Assembly: GCF_017309075.1 (NCBI RefSeq)
Contig: NZ_JAEMGS010000013.1
Location: 39,240-103,239 of the forward strand
Direction: 5' to 3'
Origin: Motiliproteus sp. SC1-56
GTDB lineage: Bacteria > Pseudomonadota > Gammaproteobacteria > Pseudomonadales > Balneatricaceae
DNA length: 64,000 nt
Part shown: positions 24,332-37,516 of the stretch, one piece after another
How the letters are laid out: each line of letters begins with the position of its first letter
Numbering within the stretch: position 1 is the stretch's first letter
Position numbers and translations under genes: made by a program
Notes under the pieces: model-generated
The model's database searches: none
Seen by the model: the letters and a program-made list of their open reading frames with translations, nothing else
What the model was told of the DNA's origin: nothing

Positions 24332-25440
24332 CGGTCCAGGTTCCTCAGGTAAAGGGTGCTGGTAAAGACCTGTCGCAGGCGCCGGTCGCCGGGGTGGGTG
24401 GCCTCCGGGGTGGTGGCGCCGGCAGGCTCGACCAGGGCGCCGGGGAGCTGGTAGCTACGGCTGTCGTCCTCCTTGAGCACCGGCTCGCTGCTGCTGACCA
24501 GCACCGCCAGGCGGATCGCCTCCACGCTGGCAAAATCCAGATTGCCATCGTCAGCGGGGACGAAGCGCAGGTTCTTGTTCACCCGCTGGCCATAGGTGAC
24601 CTGCAGGGACTCTACCCCTTCCACCAGCTCCTCTTCCTTGCCGGTCACGTTGCCGGAGCCATCGTGGAAGGTAGCGTCGAACTGGTAGAGGGCGTAGATG
24701 TCATCGCCTTGGGAGTTGTTGCGCCCGGTGTCGCGCACGTAATAGGCGAGGGCCTTGTACGTCATCACCTGGGCGTCCTCGCCGTAGGGCTTGCTCAGGT
24801 TGTTGCTGCTGTTGTTGGACTCGGAGTGGGCGAGGGTGTTCTTGCCGTCGCTGTCCTTCTGGAAGTTAACGATGCGAAACATGTCGGCGCTTTCGCAGTC
24901 GGAGACCACCACGATGTCATACTGATTCAGGCCGATGCTGTTGTTGTCGATCTTAACGTTTGCGTTGACCGCCGTGCAGGAGTTGATATTCCCCTGGCAG
25001 AGGACGTTGACCCCGGTGGGGCTGACGAACTGCAGGTAGACTACGTCGCTGCCCTCGGGTACACCGCTGATGAAGTCGAGGTCGTCGTTGCGGTTGGCCA
25101 CATCCCAGTGGCTGTGGTCGGTTTCGTAGCCGCGGATGCCGTCGTTGGTCAGATCGTAGGTGGGGGCGCCGTCGGCGATGATGTTCATGTCCACCAACAC
25201 CGGGTCGATGCAGCCCTGGTAGCCGGCCATGCGCAGGTCCCGGCTGAGGATGTCCATGGCGAGCCGGCCGGTCTCCTGCACGCGGGCGAAGGCATGGGCC
25301 ATGCGGTCGGTGCCGCTGCTGCCGACGAAGATCTCAAAGACCCCGAGCATCAGGAAGGTGCTGATCACCAGGGCGATCATCAGCTCTACCAGGGAGAGCC
25401 CGGCTTGGCGAAGTCTGTATAGGGGCTGGCCGCGTCTCAT
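24328..25440 (-). CDS. pilW: Minor pilin PilW
   Basis: The protein has 370 residues. A prepilin leader ends RQAG before LSLVELMIALVISTFLMLGVF. The PilW pattern RVQETGRLAMDILSRDLRMAGYQGC follows. The large globular part is typical. PilW takes part in the minor pilin priming complex with PilV, PilX and PilY1. It lies two bases from pilV. Confidence 0.93.
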   Translation of the reverse strand: MRRGQPLYRLRQAGLSLVELMIALVISTFLMLGVFEIFVGSSGTDRMAHAFARVQETGRLAMDILSRDLRMAGYQGCIDPVLVDMNIIADGAPTYDLTNDGIRGYETDHSHWDVANRNDDLDFISGVPEGSDVVYLQFVSPTGVNVLCQGNINSCTAVNANVKIDNNSIGLNQYDIVVVSDCESADMFRIVNFQKDSDGKNTLAHSESNNSSNNLSKPYGEDAQVMTYKALAYYVRDTGRNNSQGDDIYALYQFDATFHDGSGNVTGKEEELVEGVESLQVTYGQRVNKNLRFVPADDGNLDFASVEAIRLAVLVSSSEPVLKEDDSRSYQLPGALVEPAGATTPEATHPGDRRLRQVFTSTLYLRNLDR

Positions 25441-25442
25441 GA

Positions 25443-26003
25443 TCAGTCCGTCAGGTTGAAATCCAGGGAAAACTGCTTGGATTCGGTGCTCTTGTTGCTG
25501 CCGCCGCCGACGTTCCAGTCCACCTCGTCCCAGCTGACGGTGATGGAGTAGAGGGAGCCGCTGGCGGTGACCGAACCCACACCTCCGGGCAGCAGGGGCC
25601 GGTAGTCAGCACCGTCATGGCCGATGCCGGTGACGTCCTTGAAGTTCTCCGCCCACTCGCGCAGGTCCTGGTCGCGCAGGCTGCCGTCGGTGCAGCCGTT
25701 GATATCGGTGATGCAGCTGGTGGCCGACGGCAGCGGGTCGTTCTCAGAGTGGAACGCGTAAGCGCTGCTGTTGGCCAGGGCGTAGCCGGCGTTGACGCGC
25801 AGACGGTCAGCCATGTCGTAGGCCAGCAGGCTGGCCTGGGAGCGATAATAGGCGCTGCGGTTATTCTGCAGGCCGGTAATTTGCAGGGCGGTGGCCCCCA
25901 GCAGGGCGGTGGTGATCAGCACCAGGGCGATCAGCACCTCCAGCATGCTGACCCCGGCCTGCATTCGGGCCCAGGGGCGGACGCTGTTGATGATCATGGG
26001 CAT
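25443..26003 (-). CDS. pilV: Minor pilin PilV
   Basis: The protein has 186 residues. The leader ends ARMQAG before VSMLEVLIALVLITTALLGATALQ, followed by LQNNRSAYYRSQASLLAYDMADRLR, characteristic of PilV. It overlaps the end of the fimT gene by ten bases, showing tight coupling in the operon. Confidence 0.93.
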   Translation of the reverse strand: MPMIINSVRPWARMQAGVSMLEVLIALVLITTALLGATALQITGLQNNRSAYYRSQASLLAYDMADRLRVNAGYALANSSAYAFHSENDPLPSATSCITDINGCTDGSLRDQDLREWAENFKDVTGIGHDGADYRPLLPGGVGSVTASGSLYSITVSWDEVDWNVGGGSNKSTESKQFSLDFNLTD

Positions 26004-26599
26004 GTGACACCATCCGCAGCCGTACCGCCTGAATGGCGATTGACGATACCGTCGCCGTCCTCGTCACTGGCCAGGCGTGAGACGCCGGCGATGTTGAGAA
26101 TCACTGCCTTGGCCCCCGTCTCTCCGCGCCCGTCGCACAGGGTCAGGGTTCCCGCGGTGGGGTCGTTGGCGTAGAGAAAGCCGACGGCGTTGAAATGGAT
26201 GCGCCCGCTTGCGCCGAAGTTAAAGCCGCTCTGGCGCAGGGTGTTGCCGCCTTCCAGGGCCTCCTGGGCCAGGATCAGCTCATCGTCACCGTCAATGATG
26301 GCATTGCCGTTGTTGGTGTTGTCGCTGAAGATGATCCAACCGTCTTCCCAGTTGCTGCTGTTGCAGTTGGCGGCGTTGTCGCTGGCGCAAAGGGTGACGA
26401 TGCTCCTGCGGTTGGCGGCCTCGGCACGGGCGAGGTGGACCGTGCCGATCAGGGTATTGATCTGGCTGGTCATTCGGTTGTCGCGGATAAAACTGGTCAT
26501 GCCAGGGGCCACGATGCCGGCCAGGATGGCGACAATGGCTACGGTCACGATCAGTTCAATCAGGGTAAAACCCGCACTCGCTTTCATGCTTGCTCGCAT
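25994..26599 (-). CDS. FimT/FimU-type pseudopilin (GspH family)
   Basis: The protein has about 201 residues from the ATG at 26599; a GTG at 26620 and an ATG at 26587 are alternatives and no ribosome-binding site decides. The prepilin segment is SAG before FTLIELIVTVAIVAILAGIVAPGMTSF, and the GspH/FimT-like RMTSQINTLIGTVHLARAEAANRRSIVTLC follows. It is the first gene of the minor pilin operon, equivalent to fimU/fimT of Pseudomonas. A CRP/FNR-type palindrome lies upstream. Confidence 0.9.
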   Translation of the reverse strand: MRASMKASAGFTLIELIVTVAIVAILAGIVAPGMTSFIRDNRMTSQINTLIGTVHLARAEAANRRSIVTLCASDNAANCNSSNWEDGWIIFSDNTNNGNAIIDGDDELILAQEALEGGNTLRQSGFNFGASGRIHFNAVGFLYANDPTAGTLTLCDGRGETGAKAVILNIAGVSRLASDEDGDGIVNRHSGGTAADGVTCP

Positions 26600-26676
26600 A
26601 CTCACTTTCTCACCCCGCACCTTAGGCCGAAAGGGGCCGGAGGGCGTTGACCTGAGGCAGGGTTAGCAACCGTCCC

Positions 26677-26694
26677 TGTTGAGCTAAATCAACA
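26677..26694. promoter_or_regulatory. CRP/FNR-type palindrome upstream of the minor pilin operon
   Basis: TGTTGA-N6-TCAACA is a perfect 6-bp inverted repeat about 80 bases upstream of the first pilin gene. Within it TTGAG-CTAA-ATCAA matches nine of ten bases of the FNR/Anr box TTGAT-N4-ATCAA. CRP/FNR-family control of pili is known in pseudomonads (Vfr). Confidence 0.5.
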
Positions 26695-26803
26695 AAACGG
26701 TAGAAAGGCGCGGGTCCCGAGCGTCGCTTTCTCCGATGTTCGCTCTTAACTATAGCATTTTAAAGGATAAATGCTGTTAAAGCGGCCGTTAAACGGGTGT
26801 TTG

Positions 26804-26827
26804 AAAAAAGCTTAGCCTGTGGCAAGC
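26804..26827 (-). terminator. Intrinsic terminator overlapping the holA stop
   Basis: On the minus strand GCTTGCC-ACA-GGC-T-AAGC forms a seven-pair stem with one bulged T, followed by TTTTTT. The stop codon of holA lies within the stem. It separates holA from the pilin operon. Confidence 0.65.
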
Positions 26828-27800
26828 CCCAGGGCGATATCGGTCAGCTGTTGCCAGGGGGGCTGAGCGCCGCGTCCCTTGATGGCGCTGTCGGCTCGGG
26901 CGCACTGCTGCAGCAGGCGGCTCAGGGTTTCGGTGCGCAGCCGTTTCAAGGCGCGGTTGACCTGGGCTTTGCGTTTGCCAAAGATCCGGTGCTTTTTGAA
27001 TTGGACGTCGTTTACCGGTCCGGCGGCGAGGGCGGTGAGGGTGCGCAGTTCGCGGCTCAGGGCCCAGAGTGCCACCGAGGGTTCGGCGCCCTCGGTTTGC
27101 AGGCGTTGCAGGATTTTCAGGCAACGCCCCGGGTCTCCCTGCAGGGCGGCATCGGTGAGGGCGAAAATGTCGTAGCGGGAGCTGTCGGCCACGCCGCCCA
27201 GCACGTGCTCTTCGGTGAGGGTCGGTGTGTCGTGCAGCAGGCGCAGCTTTTCGATTTCCTGGATCGCCGCCAGCAGGTTGCCCTCGACCCGCTCGGCCAG
27301 CAGGCGCGCGGCCTCGGTGGTGGCCTCAAGGCCTGCCTGGGCGCAGCGTTGCTGGATCCAGCGCGGTAATTGCTGGATCTCCACGGGCCAGAACGCGAGG
27401 GTCGCCCCGGCCTGGTCAATGGCCTTGAACCACTTGCTCTTCTGGGCGCTGGCGTCCAGGCGCGGGCAGTAGATCAGTAGCAGGGTATCCGGGGAGGGCG
27501 TCTTGAGGTAGGTTTCCAGCACCTCGCTGCCCCGGGGGCCGGGCTTGCCGTTGGGAATGTGGAGTTCGAGCAGCAGTTTCTCGGAGAAGAGCGAGAGGCT
27601 GTTGGCCCTTTCCAGCAGGCTCTCCCACTGAAACCCGGCTTCGGCGTGGAGCACTTCGCGCTCGGCGTAGCCGTTGCTTCGGGCCTGCTGGCGCAGCTGG
27701 TCGGCGGCTTCCTGGATCAACAGCGGCTCGTCACCACTGAGCAGGTAAACCGGCAGCAGGGGGCGCTGCAGGTGGCCGGTCAGCTGGTCGGGAGCGAGTT

Positions 27801-27804
<4 letters not shown>
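26812..27804 (-). CDS. holA: DNA polymerase III delta subunit
   Basis: The protein has 330 residues. The start MKLAPDQLTGHLQRPLLPVYLLSGDEPLLIQEAADQLRQ matches HolA, which opens the sliding clamp in the clamp-loader complex. Later HolA features include YCPRLDASAQKSKWFKAI and LLAAIQEIEKLRLL. It overlaps lptE by four bases, and the order leuS-lptE-holA is conserved in gammaproteobacteria. Confidence 0.96.
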
Positions 27805-30925
<3,121 letters not shown>

Positions 30926-31112
30926 TCAAATGCTGTGAAAAAAGCGGAACCGGCATTTTCGCGGTTGCAGCGGACACAGTCAAAGGAATTTCCCCCGGCG
31001 GGGCGGGACCGGCTAACAGGGCCGCTTAAACCACGCTAGGCTATTAGGTGCATCCGGAGGCGATTTTTGGTGACGCCACCGGGTCACGCCGCGGTTACCC
31101 AGGAGTCTGATC

Positions 31113-31667
31113 ATGAGCGATACCTCTTCCGACAGAAAACCGGATCGGCCCGAGCACTCGGCGAAGGCCCCGGAGATATACAACCGATTGCTGGAACGGG
31201 TTTACCTCTCGGTGGAGGGGCTGGAAGAGAAGTCCTGGCCCTTTATCAAGCGCAAAATAGAAGAGGCCGCGGAGGTTGAACTCGCCGCCGAGGAGATGAC
31301 CCGCGAAGAGATGGACCTGCTGCAGGCGTATCTCAAGCGCGATCTCAAGGACCTGGGGGCTTTCGCCCACAAGACCGGTGAGGGGTTGGCGGCCTGGCTC
31401 AAGTTCGATCTCAACGTGCTGGAGCAGCGGGTGGCGGACATGCTCGGCTCGCTGGCGGACAGAACCCGTATCGATTATACCGAGCTGCAGCAGCGCCTGG
31501 ATCACGGGCCCGAGGATTACCTGGCCGGAGAGGTGGCGGGGGTGGGGACATTACGCTGCCTGGACTGTGGGAGCCTGGTGTCCCTGCATCGCACCGCCGT
31601 GCTGGAGCCCTGCCACGACTGCGGCTGTCACTATTTTCACCGCGACAGCCGGATCTGGTCTAGCTGA
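31113..31667 (+). CDS. Zinc-ribbon protein of the DUF1451/YbeL family
   Basis: The protein has 184 residues. A helical N-terminal region (IYNRLLERVYLSVEGLEEKSWPFIKRKIEEA) leads to a C-terminal zinc ribbon with two CxxC pairs: CLDCGSLV and CHDCGCHYF. The function is unknown. It lies between leuS and lnt, as ybeL does near leuS in E. coli, and its end overlaps the convergent lnt gene by eight bases. Confidence 0.9.
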   Translation: MSDTSSDRKPDRPEHSAKAPEIYNRLLERVYLSVEGLEEKSWPFIKRKIEEAAEVELAAEEMTREEMDLLQAYLKRDLKDLGAFAHKTGEGLAAWLKFDLNVLEQRVADMLGSLADRTRIDYTELQQRLDHGPEDYLAGEVAGVGTLRCLDCGSLVSLHRTAVLEPCHDCGCHYFHRDSRIWSS

Positions 31668-33198
31668 GCGCCGAGCACCGTGCGCGCCGGGCTCGGGGCA
31701 GGGCGGTGAGACCGGCTAGCAGCAGGGCGCAGCCGGCAAGTACCGGCAGTGAGCCCCAGCGGGCGAAGGGGGTGCTGCCCTGGTAGGGTTGTACCTCTCC
31801 CTCCAGAACGGCGGCCTTGAACTGCGGGCCTTGGGCCTGGATCTGACCGTCCGGTCCGATCAGGGCGGAGATCCCGTTGTTGGTACTGCGGATCATAAAG
31901 CGCCCGTTCTCCAGGGCCCGCATGCGTGCCATCTGCAGGTGCTGGTGGGGCGCCAGGCTGTCTCCGAACCAGCTGTCGTTACTCACCGTCAGCAGCAGGC
32001 CTGCCTCCCGGCTGCTGCGGGCGATCAGATCCGGGTAGACCACTTCATAGCAGACGGATGCGGCCACTTGCGTGCCCTCGGTAAGGTGCAGCAGGGGCTG
32101 GTCGTCGGCCCCCAGGCTGAAGTTGGACATGGGCAGGTCAAAAAAGTCGATCAGCCCCCGCAGCAGGGACTCCAAGGGAACGTACTCACCGAAGGGAACC
32201 AGGCGCTGTTTGTGGTAGATGCCCTCGGCCGCACCAAGGGCGGCGATGGCGTTGTAATAGCGGGGGCGCTCGGCTGTTGCTTCGACCGTCGGTACCCCGG
32301 TGATCAGGGCGGTGCCGGAAGCGGTTAGTTGTTCCTCGAAACGGGCGAGCGCAGGGCGGGCCCGATGCAGGAGGTTGGGTAAAGCGGTTTCCGGCCAGAC
32401 CAGCAGGTCCTTGTCCAGGTGGTCCCGGCTGAGGTTCTGGTAGGTGTGGATAATCCGCTGGCGGTAGCGCGGATCCCACTTCAGGGCTTGTGGCACGTTA
32501 CCTTGCACCAGCGCCACCCGCAGGGGAGGGGATTGCGTGGGGCTTGTCCACTGTACCTGTTGCAAGAGGGCGCCGCCGAGCAGCGGCAGGGTGGCGAGGG
32601 CCAGCAGGCCAAGGCGACGGCGTGGGCAGCTGTAGCGGGGCAGCAGATAAAGGGCGCTGGCCGCCAGCGCGACCAAGAAGCTGAGGCTGTAGATGCCGCT
32701 GACCGGCGCCCAGCCGGCGAGCCAGGTGTCAAGGGGGGCGTAGCCGAGGTAGAGCCAGGGAAAGCCGGTCAGAAACCAGGAGCGGAACCACTCGGCCAGT
32801 ACCCAGAGCGCGGGAAAGCCCAGCAGCAGTCCCAGGCGGTGAGCGGGCACCAGGCGCCGGTAGGCGAAGGCGTGAAGGGCGAAGAAGAGGGCGATGCCGG
32901 CGACGAACAGCAGGGTCAGAAAGCCCGCCAGCCAGACCGGTGCGTTGCCGAAGCGGTGGATGCTGACAAACACCCAGGAGACCCCCACGCCGTAAAAACC
33001 GACGCCGTAGAGCCAGCCCCTGAAGGCCGCCGCCCCGGGCTTTTGCCCCTGCAGGCAGTGGATCAGTCCCAGGCAGCTGACCAGGGCCAGGGGCCAGAGG
33101 TGAAAGGGAGCAAAGGCCAGCGGGGCGAGGGCGCCGCTCAGCAGCGCCAGCAGGTGGCCACGCCAGCCCGGGGAGGGACGCTCAGAGGGCGCGGGCAT
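31660..33198 (-). CDS. lnt: Apolipoprotein N-acyltransferase
   Basis: The protein has 512 residues with about seven membrane helices followed by a nitrilase-like periplasmic domain. The catalytic triad is visible: Glu in LLVWPETALPN, Lys in YHKQRLVPFGEYVP and Cys in VAASVCYEVVYPDL. Lnt adds the third acyl chain to lipoproteins in the inner membrane. It follows corC by three bases, the conserved order. Confidence 0.97.
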   Translation of the reverse strand: MPAPSERPSPGWRGHLLALLSGALAPLAFAPFHLWPLALVSCLGLIHCLQGQKPGAAAFRGWLYGVGFYGVGVSWVFVSIHRFGNAPVWLAGFLTLLFVAGIALFFALHAFAYRRLVPAHRLGLLLGFPALWVLAEWFRSWFLTGFPWLYLGYAPLDTWLAGWAPVSGIYSLSFLVALAASALYLLPRYSCPRRRLGLLALATLPLLGGALLQQVQWTSPTQSPPLRVALVQGNVPQALKWDPRYRQRIIHTYQNLSRDHLDKDLLVWPETALPNLLHRARPALARFEEQLTASGTALITGVPTVEATAERPRYYNAIAALGAAEGIYHKQRLVPFGEYVPLESLLRGLIDFFDLPMSNFSLGADDQPLLHLTEGTQVAASVCYEVVYPDLIARSSREAGLLLTVSNDSWFGDSLAPHQHLQMARMRALENGRFMIRSTNNGISALIGPDGQIQAQGPQFKAAVLEGEVQPYQGSTPFARWGSLPVLAGCALLLAGLTALPRARRARCSALS

Positions 33199-33201
33199 GG
33201 T

Positions 33202-34056
33202 TCAGTCGGTGCTCTCCAGCGGCGTGACCTGCAGCAGGCGGATGCGCCGGTTGTCGGCATTGAGGACCTTGAAGTTGAACCCGCCCACGTCCACATCCTC
33301 TTCGCGTTGTGGCAGGCGCCCGAAACGCTGGGTGACGATGCCGCCGATGGTGTCGAATTCGCTGTCGTCGAACTCGCTCTTGAAGTAGGCGTTGAAGTCT
33401 TCGATGGGGGTCAGGGCCTTGACGATAAAGCCGTTGTTGTCGAACTGCTTGATCTGGGTATCGTCCTCCTCGGCGTCGTACTCATCCTCAATTTCGCCGA
33501 CGATCTGCTCGAGTACGTCCTCGATGGTGACAAGACCGGCAACGCCCCCGTACTCGTCCATCACGATGGCCATATGGTTGCGGTTGGCGCGAAATTCCTT
33601 GAGCAGAATGTTGAGACGCTTGCTCTCGGGCACTACCGTGGCCGGGCGCAGGTGGCTGCGGATGTCGAAATCCTCGATGCCGCCGCTGAGCACGTAGGGC
33701 AGCAGATCCTTGGCCAGGAGAATGCCGATGATCTCATCGGGCGAATCGCCGGTTACCGGGAAGCGGGAGTGCGCGGAGGCGATCATTTCCGGGAGGAACT
33801 CCCGGGGACTGAGTTCAGAGTCGATCACCACCATCTGCGGGCGCGGAATCATGATCTCGCGCACCTGCATATCGTTGACCTCCAGGGCCCCTTCGATGAT
33901 GCCCAGGCTTTCGGCGTCCAGCAGCTGGGATTTTTCCGCGTTGCGTAACAGCTCCAGCAGGCTGTCCCGGTCTTTGGGTTCGTCAGAGAAGGTTTGTGCG
34001 ATGCGCTCCAGCCAGGATTTGGAACCCTGGCCGTTACTCGATCGGTCTTCGCTCAT
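33202..34056 (-). CDS. corC: CorC/YbeX, CBS-pair HlyC/CorC family protein
   Basis: The protein has 284 residues: no membrane region, two CBS motifs (VREIMIPRPQMVVID...FPVTGDSPDEIIGILLAKDLL; and the second with NRNHMAIVMDEYGGVAGLVTIEDVLEQIVGEIEDE) and a C-terminal CorC_HlyC domain. It is linked to magnesium/cobalt efflux and, in recent work on the family, to ribosome-linked magnesium homeostasis. It sits between ybeY and lnt. Confidence 0.95.
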   Translation of the reverse strand: MSEDRSSNGQGSKSWLERIAQTFSDEPKDRDSLLELLRNAEKSQLLDAESLGIIEGALEVNDMQVREIMIPRPQMVVIDSELSPREFLPEMIASAHSRFPVTGDSPDEIIGILLAKDLLPYVLSGGIEDFDIRSHLRPATVVPESKRLNILLKEFRANRNHMAIVMDEYGGVAGLVTIEDVLEQIVGEIEDEYDAEEDDTQIKQFDNNGFIVKALTPIEDFNAYFKSEFDDSEFDTIGGIVTQRFGRLPQREEDVDVGGFNFKVLNADNRRIRLLQVTPLESTD

Positions 34057-34071
34057 GAAAACGGATGCCTC

Positions 34072-34527
34072 TTAATGGCTTTCATAGGGGTCGGGAATAT
34101 CAAGGGCCGCCAGCAGCCGGGTCTCCAGGGCTTCCATTTCCTGAGCCTGTGCTTCTTCCTGGTGGTCGTAACCGAGCAGGTGCAGCGTCCCGTGCAGCAC
34201 CATGTGCGCCCAGTGATGAAGCGGCGCTTTGCCTTGTGCCCGGGCTTCGGCTTCGACCACCGGGGCGCAGATCACCAGGTCGCCGAGCAAGTTTAGCTCG
34301 ATACCGGGTGGCGCTTCAAAAGGAAAGGATAAGACGTTGGTGGGACGGTCCCGGTCCCGGTAGTCGCGGTTGAGCTGCTGACTCTCCGCCTCATCTACCA
34401 GGCGCACGGTGATCTCGGCATCCTGTTGCCGTTCGCCCAGGGCCAGGCGCAGCCAGCGCTCAAACTCAGCTTCACCGGGCAGGTCGGCAGTCCGGGTGGC
34501 CCGCTGCAGGTCAAGTTCCAGGTTCAT
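34072..34527 (-). CDS. ybeY: Endoribonuclease YbeY, rRNA maturation factor
   Basis: The protein has 151 residues. The zinc site H-x3-H-x5-H is complete in [19 protein letters not shown]. The N-terminal [18 protein letters not shown] is also conserved. YbeY processes the 3' end of 16S rRNA and takes part in ribosome quality control. It overlaps ybeZ by four bases. Confidence 0.97.
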   Translation of the reverse strand: MNLELDLQRATRTADLPGEAEFERWLRLALGERQQDAEITVRLVDEAESQQLNRDYRDRDRPTNVLSFPFEAPPGIELNLLGDLVICAPVVEAEARAQGKAPLHHWAHMVLHGTLHLLGYDHQEEAQAQEMEALETRLLAALDIPDPYESH

Positions 34528-35510
34528 CCTTGGTTTCGCTGCTGTTCGGCATCGTGGCTGTCGTAGGCCCGCACGATTCGCTGCACCAGGGGATGGCGGA
34601 CCACGTCCTTGGCGCTGAAGTGGGTAACGCCGATTCCGGGCACCCCCTGCAGCACCTGCATGGCATGCTTGAGGCCCGATTCGCAGCCCCGGGGCAGGTC
34701 GACCTGGGTAATGTCGCCGGTAATCACGGCGCTGGAGCCAAAACCGATCCGGGTCAGGAACATCTTCATCTGCTCCTTGGTGGTGTTCTGGCTCTCGTCG
34801 AGAATCACGAAGGCGTGGTTGAGGGTGCGCCCGCGCATGTAGGCAAGCGGCGCCACCTCGATCACGTTGCGCTCGATCAGCCGCGCCACCCGCTCAAAGC
34901 CGAGCATCTCGTAGAGGGCATCGTAGAGCGGTCGCAGGTAAGGGTCGATCTTCTGGCTCAGGTCGCCCGGCAGAAAGCCGAGTTTCTCCCCGGCTTCTAC
35001 CGCCGGCCGTACCAGCAGGATGCGGTGCACCTCTTCCCGCTCCAGGGCGTCCACGGCGCAGGCTACCGCCAGGAAGGTCTTGCCGGTGCCGGCCGGGCCG
35101 ATGCCGAAGTTGATATCCTGGGACAGGATGCTCTTCACGTAGCGGAGCTGGTTGTCACCGCGGGTGCGGATCAGCGCTTTCTTGGTCTTGATGGCTACTT
35201 CATCAGAGGCGTTGCCGGCTTTGCTTCCGTGGCCTTCTACGGAGGCTTCCTGCAGGGACAGGTGGACCATCTCCGGGGTCAACTGGGTCCCCTTGCGGGC
35301 TTCGCTGTAGAGTTTTTTCAGAATATCCGTGACCGTGTTGGCGGTTTTGGCGTCACCCACCAGCTGAAAGTTGTTGCCGCGGTTGTTGATCTGTACGCCC
35401 AGTCGGGATTCGATCAGTTTCAGGTGTTCGTCAAGCTGGCCGCAGAGGTTGGCCAGATCACGGGGGTCGTCAGGCTCAAGGGTCAGACGGACTGCAGTGT
35501 CGGTACTCAA
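34524..35510 (-). CDS. ybeZ: PhoH-family ATPase YbeZ
   Basis: The protein has 328 residues with Walker [12 protein letters not shown] and Walker B-type [12 protein letters not shown], plus the family motif [24 protein letters not shown]. The N-terminal ~100 residues form a KH/Jag-like RNA-binding extension. YbeZ works with YbeY in rRNA processing. It lies 68 bases after miaB. Confidence 0.95.
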   Translation of the reverse strand: MSTDTAVRLTLEPDDPRDLANLCGQLDEHLKLIESRLGVQINNRGNNFQLVGDAKTANTVTDILKKLYSEARKGTQLTPEMVHLSLQEASVEGHGSKAGNASDEVAIKTKKALIRTRGDNQLRYVKSILSQDINFGIGPAGTGKTFLAVACAVDALEREEVHRILLVRPAVEAGEKLGFLPGDLSQKIDPYLRPLYDALYEMLGFERVARLIERNVIEVAPLAYMRGRTLNHAFVILDESQNTTKEQMKMFLTRIGFGSSAVITGDITQVDLPRGCESGLKHAMQVLQGVPGIGVTHFSAKDVVRHPLVQRIVRAYDSHDAEQQRNQG

Positions 35511-35578
35511 GGACGCAAATTACCTCGTGGTGGGCCGCGTGCGCGGCCGTCGTTTGATTAGGTCAGTAATAGTTCAGG

Positions 35579-36928
35579 TTAACGGTTTTGATCAAGTTCT
35601 GAACAGATCAGTTCCCCGGCGAGGCTGTGGGGGAAGGCGCCGGTCACCCGGACGGTGGCGAAACGCCCGATCAGGTCGGGATCATCGCAGGCAAAATTGA
35701 CCACCCGGTTATTTTCGGTGCGGCCCTGCAGTTTGCCCGGGTCCTTCTTTGAGAAGCCGCTGACCAGGATGCGCTGCTCGCTGCCGACCATGGCCTCGGA
35801 GATTGCCATGGCTTGGCCGTTGATGCGGCGCTGCAGTACGCTCAGGCGCAGCTTTTTGTCCTCGTCGGAGGTGTCGTCGGGCAGCTCCGCCGCCGGGGTG
35901 CCGGGCCGGGGGCTGTAGACGAAACTGAACGAGTTATCGAAGCCGATTTCGTGGATCAGGTCCATGGTGGCTTTGAAGTCCGCCTCGGTCTCTCCCGGAA
36001 AGCCGACAATAAAGTCCGAGGATAGGCTGATGTCGGGCCGGGCCTTACGCAGGCGGCGGATGATGGACTTGTATTCAAGCGCTGTGTGGCCCCGCTTCAT
36101 GGCCATCAGAATGCGGTCCGAGCCACTCTGTACCGGCAGGTGGACGTGGCTGACCAGCTCGGGGATCTCGGCGAAGGCCTGGATCAGGCTGTCACTGAAC
36201 TCCACCGGGTGCGAAGTGGTGAAGCGGATGCGGTCGATACCGTCGATGGCGGCCACCGCGGCGATCAGCTCGGCCAGGTCCAGCGTCTCCCCGTCGGCAT
36301 CGGCGCCGCGGTAGGCGTTGACGTTCTGCCCCAGCAGGTTGACCTCCCGTACCCCCTGTTCGGCCAGCTCACCAACTTCGCGCAGGACGTCCTGCACCGG
36401 GCGGCTCACCTCTTCGCCCCGGGTGTAGGGCACGACGCAGAAGGTACAGTACTTGCTGCAGCCTTCCATCACCGATACGAACGCTTCCGCGCCCTCGACC
36501 CGGGGGGCGGGCAGGCGGTCGAACTTCTCAATCTCCGGAAAGCTGACATCCACGTGGCCGCTTTTTCCCTGCTGGGTCAGGTCCACCATTTCCGGTACCC
36601 GGTGCAGGGTCTGGGGGCCGAACACCATGTCTACGTAGGGTGCGCGGGTGCGGATCGCATCTCCTTCCTGGCTGGCGACGCAGCCGCCGACGCCGATCAT
36701 CACGGCCGGGTTGGCCTCTTTGAGCTTTTTCCAGCGGCCCAGCTGGTGAAACACCTTCTCCTGGGCTTTCTCTCGAATTGAGCAGGTGTTGAGCAGCAGG
36801 AAATCCGCTTCCTCCGGCGTCTCCGTAAGCTCCATGGCGTGACTCTCACCCAGCAGGTCGGCGATGCGGGACGAGTCGTACTCGTTCATCTGACAGCCAT
36901 GGGTTTTGATATAGAGCTTCTTGGTCAT
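35579..36928 (-). CDS. miaB: tRNA-2-methylthio-N6-dimethylallyladenosine synthase MiaB
   Basis: The protein has 449 residues. The N-terminal domain begins [18 protein letters not shown], with [11 protein letters not shown], and carries the three cysteines of the auxiliary cluster. The radical SAM motif is [15 protein letters not shown], and a TRAM domain ends the protein. It methylthiolates i6A37 of tRNAs. It heads miaB-ybeZ-ybeY-corC-lnt. Confidence 0.98.
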   Translation of the reverse strand: MTKKLYIKTHGCQMNEYDSSRIADLLGESHAMELTETPEEADFLLLNTCSIREKAQEKVFHQLGRWKKLKEANPAVMIGVGGCVASQEGDAIRTRAPYVDMVFGPQTLHRVPEMVDLTQQGKSGHVDVSFPEIEKFDRLPAPRVEGAEAFVSVMEGCSKYCTFCVVPYTRGEEVSRPVQDVLREVGELAEQGVREVNLLGQNVNAYRGADADGETLDLAELIAAVAAIDGIDRIRFTTSHPVEFSDSLIQAFAEIPELVSHVHLPVQSGSDRILMAMKRGHTALEYKSIIRRLRKARPDISLSSDFIVGFPGETEADFKATMDLIHEIGFDNSFSFVYSPRPGTPAAELPDDTSDEDKKLRLSVLQRRINGQAMAISEAMVGSEQRILVSGFSKKDPGKLQGRTENNRVVNFACDDPDLIGRFATVRVTGAFPHSLAGELICSELDQNR

Positions 36929-37084
36929 CGATAACTACCTGGAGGTGGCGCATGAAAACCGCCCATTATACCCGCATCGCAGGCTAAAGGCATAGGCAGC
37001 TGCTCGGATTTTGAGCGCCTTGCATTTTGGCCGGCCGTCCCCATATTCTCCCGCACCCGTGTTCGATCAACAGCGAGAGAGGCC

Positions 37085-37402
37085 ATGCCCAAGCAAAGCA
37101 TTTACCGCGTACTCTTTGTCAATCAGGACCAGTTGTTTGAGGTGTATGCGCGTCAGGTCTACCAGGGCGACCTCTACGGTTTTATCGAGGTGGAAGAGTT
37201 CGTTTTCGGCAGTCGCAGCCAGATGGTGGTCGACCCGGGGGAGGAGAAGCTCAAGAACACCTTTGCCCAGGTCAAGCGCAGTTTTATTCCCATGCACGCG
37301 GTGGTGCGGATCGACGAAGTGGACAAGGAAGGCGTGAGCAAGATCAGCGAGGCCAAAGGGAAAGTCACAGCGTTTCCGCCGTCCGCTCCCCCGAGAAAGT
37401 GA
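37085..37402 (+). CDS. DUF1820 family protein
   Basis: The protein has 105 residues: a compact soluble protein with YRVLFVNQDQLFEVYARQVYQGDLYGFIEVEEFVFG and RSFIPMHAVVRIDEVDKEG. The family is widespread in gammaproteobacteria and of unknown function. AGAGAGG precedes the start. It is divergent from miaB. Confidence 0.88.
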   Translation: MPKQSIYRVLFVNQDQLFEVYARQVYQGDLYGFIEVEEFVFGSRSQMVVDPGEEKLKNTFAQVKRSFIPMHAVVRIDEVDKEGVSKISEAKGKVTAFPPSAPPRK

Positions 37403-37516
37403 ATTTGACGTTGATATTTGTCAACGAGAGCCGTTCCTTTGGTTGAAAAGGGGCAAGCAGACGCCAAAATGGTTACAGGCGGCGGCCACCGGGGCTCGGC
37501 GCGATAGCATGGTGCG

